This document shows, one piece after another, positions 60,910-64,000 of a DNA stretch of 64,000 bases. The translations under genes were made by a program, and so were the position numbers. The stretch comes from Micromonospora sp. RHAY321. GTDB lineage: Bacteria > Actinomycetota > Actinomycetes > Mycobacteriales > Micromonosporaceae. The DNA lies in contig NZ_JAMHIW010000002.1 of assembly GCF_023896955.1 (NCBI RefSeq), forward strand, positions 434,001-498,000, given 5' to 3'. The first letter of the stretch is position 1. Each line of letters opens with the position of its first letter. Under the pieces are notes generated by a model. That model had not been told where the DNA came from, searched no databases, and worked only from the letters and a program-made list of their open reading frames with translations.

Positions 60910-62211
60910 TCAGCGCATCTTCTGCTGCGCGTCGGTCAGCTTCGCCTTCACCGACGCCTCGGTGACGGGCTTTCCGCTCGCCGCGTCGGCGAACAGCTCC
61001 TTCATCGCGGTGCCGACCAGGGTCTCGAAGGTGCTCTCCTCGGGCACCTGCGGCAGCGGGGCCGCGGTGGTGACCAGGGTCTCCTGGATGGTCTTCTGCT
61101 CCGGGGCGCTGAACGCCGGGTCGGAGGCCGCGGTCTTCACCGCCGGCAGCGAGCCGTACGTGCGGTTGAGGATCGTCTGCTCCTCGTCGCTGGTCATGAA
61201 CTTCACGAAGCTCAGCGCGCCGTCACGGTTCTTGGTGTGCTTGAAGACCGCCATGTTGATCCCGGCGACCATGCTGTTGATCTTCTTGCCACCGGCCGGC
61301 GGGCTGGCCAGGAACGGCACCGGGGCCACCCCGTACGCGTCGGCGGGCATGTTCTGCGTCTTCAGGTTCGACCCGGCGGACTGCCACAGGAGCATGGCGG
61401 CCTTGCCGTTGGCGAAGTCGGAGACCGACTGGTTCTGCGCGTACTCGGCGTTGCTCGGGTTGGTGATCTTGTCGGCGGCCATGAAGTCGACGTACCGCTT
61501 GATCGCCGAGACGTTCTGCGGGGTGTCGAAGGTCGGCTTGCCGGCCGAGTCGAACCACTCACCGCCGTACTGCTGGCTGAAGGTGAACGCGTGGTGGGCG
61601 TTCTCCGACGGGTTGGCCCCCTCGATCGCCAGGCCCCACTTGCCGCCGGTGCTCAGCTTCTTGCCGTACTCGGCGAGCTGCTCCCAGGTGGTCGGCGGGG
61701 CGGTGATGCCGGCGTCGGCGAACGACTTCTTGTTGTAGTACAGGCTGTACGCCATGCTGTAGAGCGGCACGGCGGCCGGCGGCTTGCCGGGGGCGCCGGC
61801 GGCGGCGAGCGCGGCGGGCACGATCCGGTCCTTGCCGCCGACGGCCTGCAGGGTGGCGTCGTCGAACTCGACCAGCGCGCCGGTGGCCTGCAGCGACGCC
61901 GACCAGGTGTTGCCGATGTTCACCACGTCCGGGCCCTTGCCCGACGCGGCGGCGGCGAGCAGCCGGTTGAGCAGGTCCGACCAGGGGACCACCTCGACGT
62001 TGACCTTGATGCCGGTCTGCTTCTCGAACTTGTCCAGCTCGGGCTGGAGGATGGTCTTGTCGGCCTCCAGGCTGGCGCCCTGGTTGCTGGCCCAGTAGGT
62101 GAGGGTCTTGCTCGATCCGGCGGAGTCGTCGCCGGAGCCGCCGCCGCAGGCGGTCAGCGAGGCGGCAGCCAGTACGGCGGCGGTGAATATCCCGAGGTGT
62201 CGTCTCGACAC
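60910..62211 (-). CDS. Sugar-binding lipoprotein of ABC importer (extracellular solute-binding protein family 1)
   Basis: A 433-residue binding protein with a lipoprotein signal (lipobox LTACGGG, Cys22), then LTYWASNQGASLEADK, a PDVVNIGNTWSASL segment and FVKFMTSDEEQTILNRTYGSLPA, typical of family 1 sugar-binding proteins. It captures an oligosaccharide, probably a beta-glucoside given the GH1 gene in the operon. The GTG start has AGGG 6 bases upstream. About 150 bases of leader separate it from the predicted promoter. Confidence 0.9.
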   Translation of the reverse strand: MSRRHLGIFTAAVLAAASLTACGGGSGDDSAGSSKTLTYWASNQGASLEADKTILQPELDKFEKQTGIKVNVEVVPWSDLLNRLLAAAASGKGPDVVNIGNTWSASLQATGALVEFDDATLQAVGGKDRIVPAALAAAGAPGKPPAAVPLYSMAYSLYYNKKSFADAGITAPPTTWEQLAEYGKKLSTGGKWGLAIEGANPSENAHHAFTFSQQYGGEWFDSAGKPTFDTPQNVSAIKRYVDFMAADKITNPSNAEYAQNQSVSDFANGKAAMLLWQSAGSNLKTQNMPADAYGVAPVPFLASPPAGGKKINSMVAGINMAVFKHTKNRDGALSFVKFMTSDEEQTILNRTYGSLPAVKTAASDPAFSAPEQKTIQETLVTTAAPLPQVPEESTFETLVGTAMKELFADAASGKPVTEASVKAKLTDAQQKMR

Positions 62212-62353
62212 GGTCAGCCCTTCCGGTACGTGGTGGGGGTCCGCCGACCTCCGTCGTCGATAGGGGTGTGGGCGACGGAGGGCCGGCTGCGGACGGGGTT
62301 TCGGGGTGCGCCGTCGGTGGTCCGTCGGCGTTTCCCAGGAGTTACATCACGGC

Positions 62354-62373
62354 TTAATGAATGTCGTCATTAA
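62354..62373. promoter_or_regulatory. ROK-type operator on the importer promoter
   Basis: TTAATGA-N6-TCATTAA is a palindrome with perfect 7-bp arms. It includes five of the six bases of the -10 box of the minus-strand promoter. The divergent ROK gene begins 75 bases away. Confidence 0.7.
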
Positions 62374-62397
62374 AGTAGTTGTCCAGTGGGTCGTCAA
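62369..62397 (-). promoter_or_regulatory. Probable promoter of the beta-glucoside importer operon
   Basis: On the minus strand TTGACG (62397-62392), 17 bases, then TTTAAT (62374-62369). Both the sequences and the spacing are close to the sigma-70/HrdB consensus. Confidence 0.65.
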
Positions 62398-62447
62398 GCA
62401 CAGGGCGGTTACAGTCGCTCGAACGACCGACGGGATCGAGGTGCCGA

Positions 62448-63647
62448 GTGGAGCTGGCGCGAGCCACCAACCGGAGCGTCCGGCTGCGCAACAGGTCCGC
62501 CCTGCTGACGAAGCTCTTCCTCGACGCTCCGCTCACCCGCCAGGACCTGGTGCGCAGCACCGGGCTGAGCCAGCCGGCGGTCAGCAACGTGGTTGCCGAC
62601 CTGATCGACGAGGGGCTGGTCGCCGAGGCGGGCGCCGCCGAGTCCGACGGTGGCCGGCCCAGCATGCTGCTGCGCGTCGCGCCCCGGTTCGCCTTCGTCG
62701 TCGGGGTGGACGTGGGCGAGACCCGGGTGCGGGTCGAGCTGTTCGACTTCGCGATGACCCTGCTGGCCAGCGTCGAGTACCCGCTCGACCCGGCCCGTAC
62801 CGAGCCCGACGTGGTCGCCGGGCACGTGCTGGCCGGCATCGACGCGGTCACCGGCCAGGCCGGGGTGACCCCGGCCGACGTGCTCGGCGTCGGCATCGGC
62901 GTCTCCGGCGTGGTCGAACAGGGCACCCAGGCCGTGGTGCACGCCCAGGCCCTGGGCTGGGACCGGGTGCCGTTGGAGCGCATCATCGGCGCCGGGACCG
63001 ACCTGCCGCTGCACATCGACAACGGCGCGAAGACCCTCGGCCAGGCCGAGATGTGGTTCGGCGCCGGCCGGGGCGCCCGGCACGCCGTCTTCGCGCTGGT
63101 CGGCTCCGGCGTGGGCGCGTCGGTGGTGACCAACGGCGCCACCTACCGGGGCGCGTCCAGCAGCGCGGGGGAGTGGGGGCACACCACCCTGGTGTACGGG
63201 GGCCGGGTCTGCCGGTGCGGCGCGCGCGGCTGCCTCGAGGCGTACGTGGGCGCGGAGGCGATCATCGACCGTTACCGGGAGGCGCGGGAGGGCCGCCCGG
63301 TGCCGGGCGAGGACGAGGAGTCCCAGCTCGCCGCCCTGGTGGCCGCCGCCGAAACCTCGGCCACCGCCCGTCGGGTGCTGGACGACACCGCCGGCTACCT
63401 CGGCGCCGGGGTGGCGAACCTGATCAACCTGTTCAACCCTGAGCGGGTGGTGCTCGGCGGCTGGGCGGCGATGGCGCTGGGCGGCCTGCTGCCCGCCGTC
63501 CGGGACGCCGCCGGTCGACAGGCGCTGCGCCAGCCGTACGAGCAGGCGTCGATCGAGCTGTGCCGGCTCGGGGTGGACGCGGTGGCGTTGGGGGCCGCCA
63601 CGCTGCCGATCGCCCGGTTCCTCACCGAAGGTGGCGTACGTCGCTGA
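62448..63647 (+). CDS. ROK-family transcriptional repressor
   Basis: A 399-residue protein with an N-terminal winged HTH (PLTRQDLVRSTGLSQPAVSNVV) and a ROK sugar-kinase-like domain containing VGVDVGETRVRVELFD, ALVGSGVGASVVTNG and the zinc motif CRCGARGCLEAYVG. It should bind glucose or a glucoside as inducer. GTG 62448 has GAGGTG at 62438-62443. It is divergent from the importer/GH1 operon, and the palindrome at 62354-62373 is its likely site. Confidence 0.92.
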   Translation: MELARATNRSVRLRNRSALLTKLFLDAPLTRQDLVRSTGLSQPAVSNVVADLIDEGLVAEAGAAESDGGRPSMLLRVAPRFAFVVGVDVGETRVRVELFDFAMTLLASVEYPLDPARTEPDVVAGHVLAGIDAVTGQAGVTPADVLGVGIGVSGVVEQGTQAVVHAQALGWDRVPLERIIGAGTDLPLHIDNGAKTLGQAEMWFGAGRGARHAVFALVGSGVGASVVTNGATYRGASSSAGEWGHTTLVYGGRVCRCGARGCLEAYVGAEAIIDRYREAREGRPVPGEDEESQLAALVAAAETSATARRVLDDTAGYLGAGVANLINLFNPERVVLGGWAAMALGGLLPAVRDAAGRQALRQPYEQASIELCRLGVDAVALGAATLPIARFLTEGGVRR

Positions 63648-63681
63648 CGGGCAAAACGCCCACAACAAACCTTCGGGATAA

Positions 63682-63694
63682 ATAACAGTGTTAT
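63682..63694. promoter_or_regulatory. AT-rich palindrome upstream of the last gene
   Basis: ATAACA-G-TGTTAT is a perfect 6-bp-arm palindrome in a short AT-rich stretch. The binding protein is not known. Confidence 0.4.
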
Positions 63695-63740
63695 AGATCG
63701 ATGTCTTGACGCCGTCGCAATCTCGCCGCAACACTCCTAC

Positions 63741-63752
63741 GAGAGCGCTCTC
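63741..63752. promoter_or_regulatory. LacI/CebR-like palindrome upstream of the secreted protein gene
   Basis: GAGAGCGCTCTC is a perfect 12-bp palindrome with the same AGCGCT centre as the 23572 site. It lies 104 bases before ATG 63857 and 30 bases after a TTGACG sequence (63706-63711). Confidence 0.5.
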
Positions 63753-63856
63753 CGCCCCGCGGCGCCGCGTCGGCGGCAATCCTCCAACCGCACCCAACGG
63801 GCGAGCCCCGACCCCACCCAAGCGTCGTCCGTAACCCCCTATCGACAGGCGATGTC

Positions 63857-64000
63857 ATGACATCTCGTGTTACATCCGCACGCCCGCGTCCCCGGCGTGC
63901 CATCCGGCACCTGCTTCTCGGGCTCACCGTGGCCCTGGTCGCGGCGCTGACCCCGACCGGTGCCACGACACCGGCGCAGGCCGCCCCCACCCTGCTCTCG
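63857..64000 (+). CDS. Secreted protein, N-terminal signal-peptide fragment (3' partial)
   Basis: The window ends after 48 codons. They encode an Arg-rich n-region (SARPRPRRAIRH), a hydrophobic core (LLLGLTVALVAALTP) and a likely signal peptidase I site after PAQA, so the product is exported. The mature start APTLLS resembles secreted carbohydrate-active enzymes with an N-terminal sugar-binding domain, but too little is visible for a call. A LacI-type palindrome upstream and the neighbouring beta-glucosidase operon point the same way. No strong ribosome-binding site precedes the ATG. Confidence 0.7.
   Translation, partial: MTSRVTSARPRPRRAIRHLLLGLTVALVAALTPTGATTPAQAAPTLLS

Overview
The window is about 72-75% GC, densely coded on both strands, rich in GTG starts and 4-bp ATGA/GTGA gene overlaps, and many genes appear to be leaderless. 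This is the pattern of an actinomycete chromosome. The gene set (desferrioxamine cluster, ECF41 sigma factor, large secreted PKD/CBM proteins, fused response regulator/reductase) fits the Micromonosporaceae best, possibly Micromonospora; the genus is an inference. I see no insertion sequence, prophage, CRISPR array, tRNA or rRNA. The window reads as ordinary chromosome with accessory metabolic islands.

Layout. 1-6.3 kb: desferrioxamine-type siderophore genes (siderophore-interacting reductase, then desA-desB-desC-desD), closed by a strong hairpin. 6.4-12.2 kb: a DUF1772 membrane protein, a MarR regulator divergent from an NADPH-FMN reductase with two near-identical MarR-type palindromes between them, an FAD oxidoreductase translationally coupled to an ECF41 sigma factor, an MFS exporter and a GNAT. 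12.2-22.9 kb: a LacI-type regulator (with an APH-like kinase) divergent from a likely nine-gene catabolic and transport cluster: two cupins, an NMT1/THI5-like ABC importer, a Gfo/Idh/MocA dehydrogenase, a DUF993 aldolase-like protein, a TIM-barrel isomerase and an NCS1-like permease. LacI-type operators of one shape (GGAAAG...TTxCCTG) sit at its two promoters and again upstream of a secreted ThuA-sugar dehydrogenase-PKD-CBM6 protein at 26.8-30.2 kb. A secreted subtilase lies between.

30.4-41.6 kb: an FAD oxidoreductase divergent from a PIG-V-like mannosyltransferase, small proteins (EVE-like, GNAT, orphan Phd-type antitoxin), a molybdate ABC operon led by an HTH-TOBE protein, an SCO5389-family protein behind a Zur-like palindrome, smpB, and a large membrane protein with an alpha/beta-hydrolase end. 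41.7-46.9 kb: a response-regulator/thioredoxin-reductase-like fusion coupled to a cNMP-domain histidine kinase, and an ABC exporter. 47-53 kb: Nudix hydrolase, ArsR-SRPBCC pair, a three-subunit PaoABC-type molybdenum hydroxylase and a divergent MocA-like nucleotidyltransferase. The molybdate importer, the molybdoenzyme and the cofactor nucleotidyltransferase form a functional theme.

53-64 kb: a TMEM175-like channel, a PadR-ABC-FtsX export operon, and a sugar ABC importer with a GH1 beta-glucosidase, divergent from a ROK repressor with an operator placed on the importer's -10 box. The window ends inside the signal-peptide region of a secreted protein.

The best candidates for undescribed biology are the LacI-linked cluster with its remote secreted ThuA/dehydrogenase protein, and the kinase/REC-reductase pair, in which the reductase-like domain has only one cysteine at the usual redox site.
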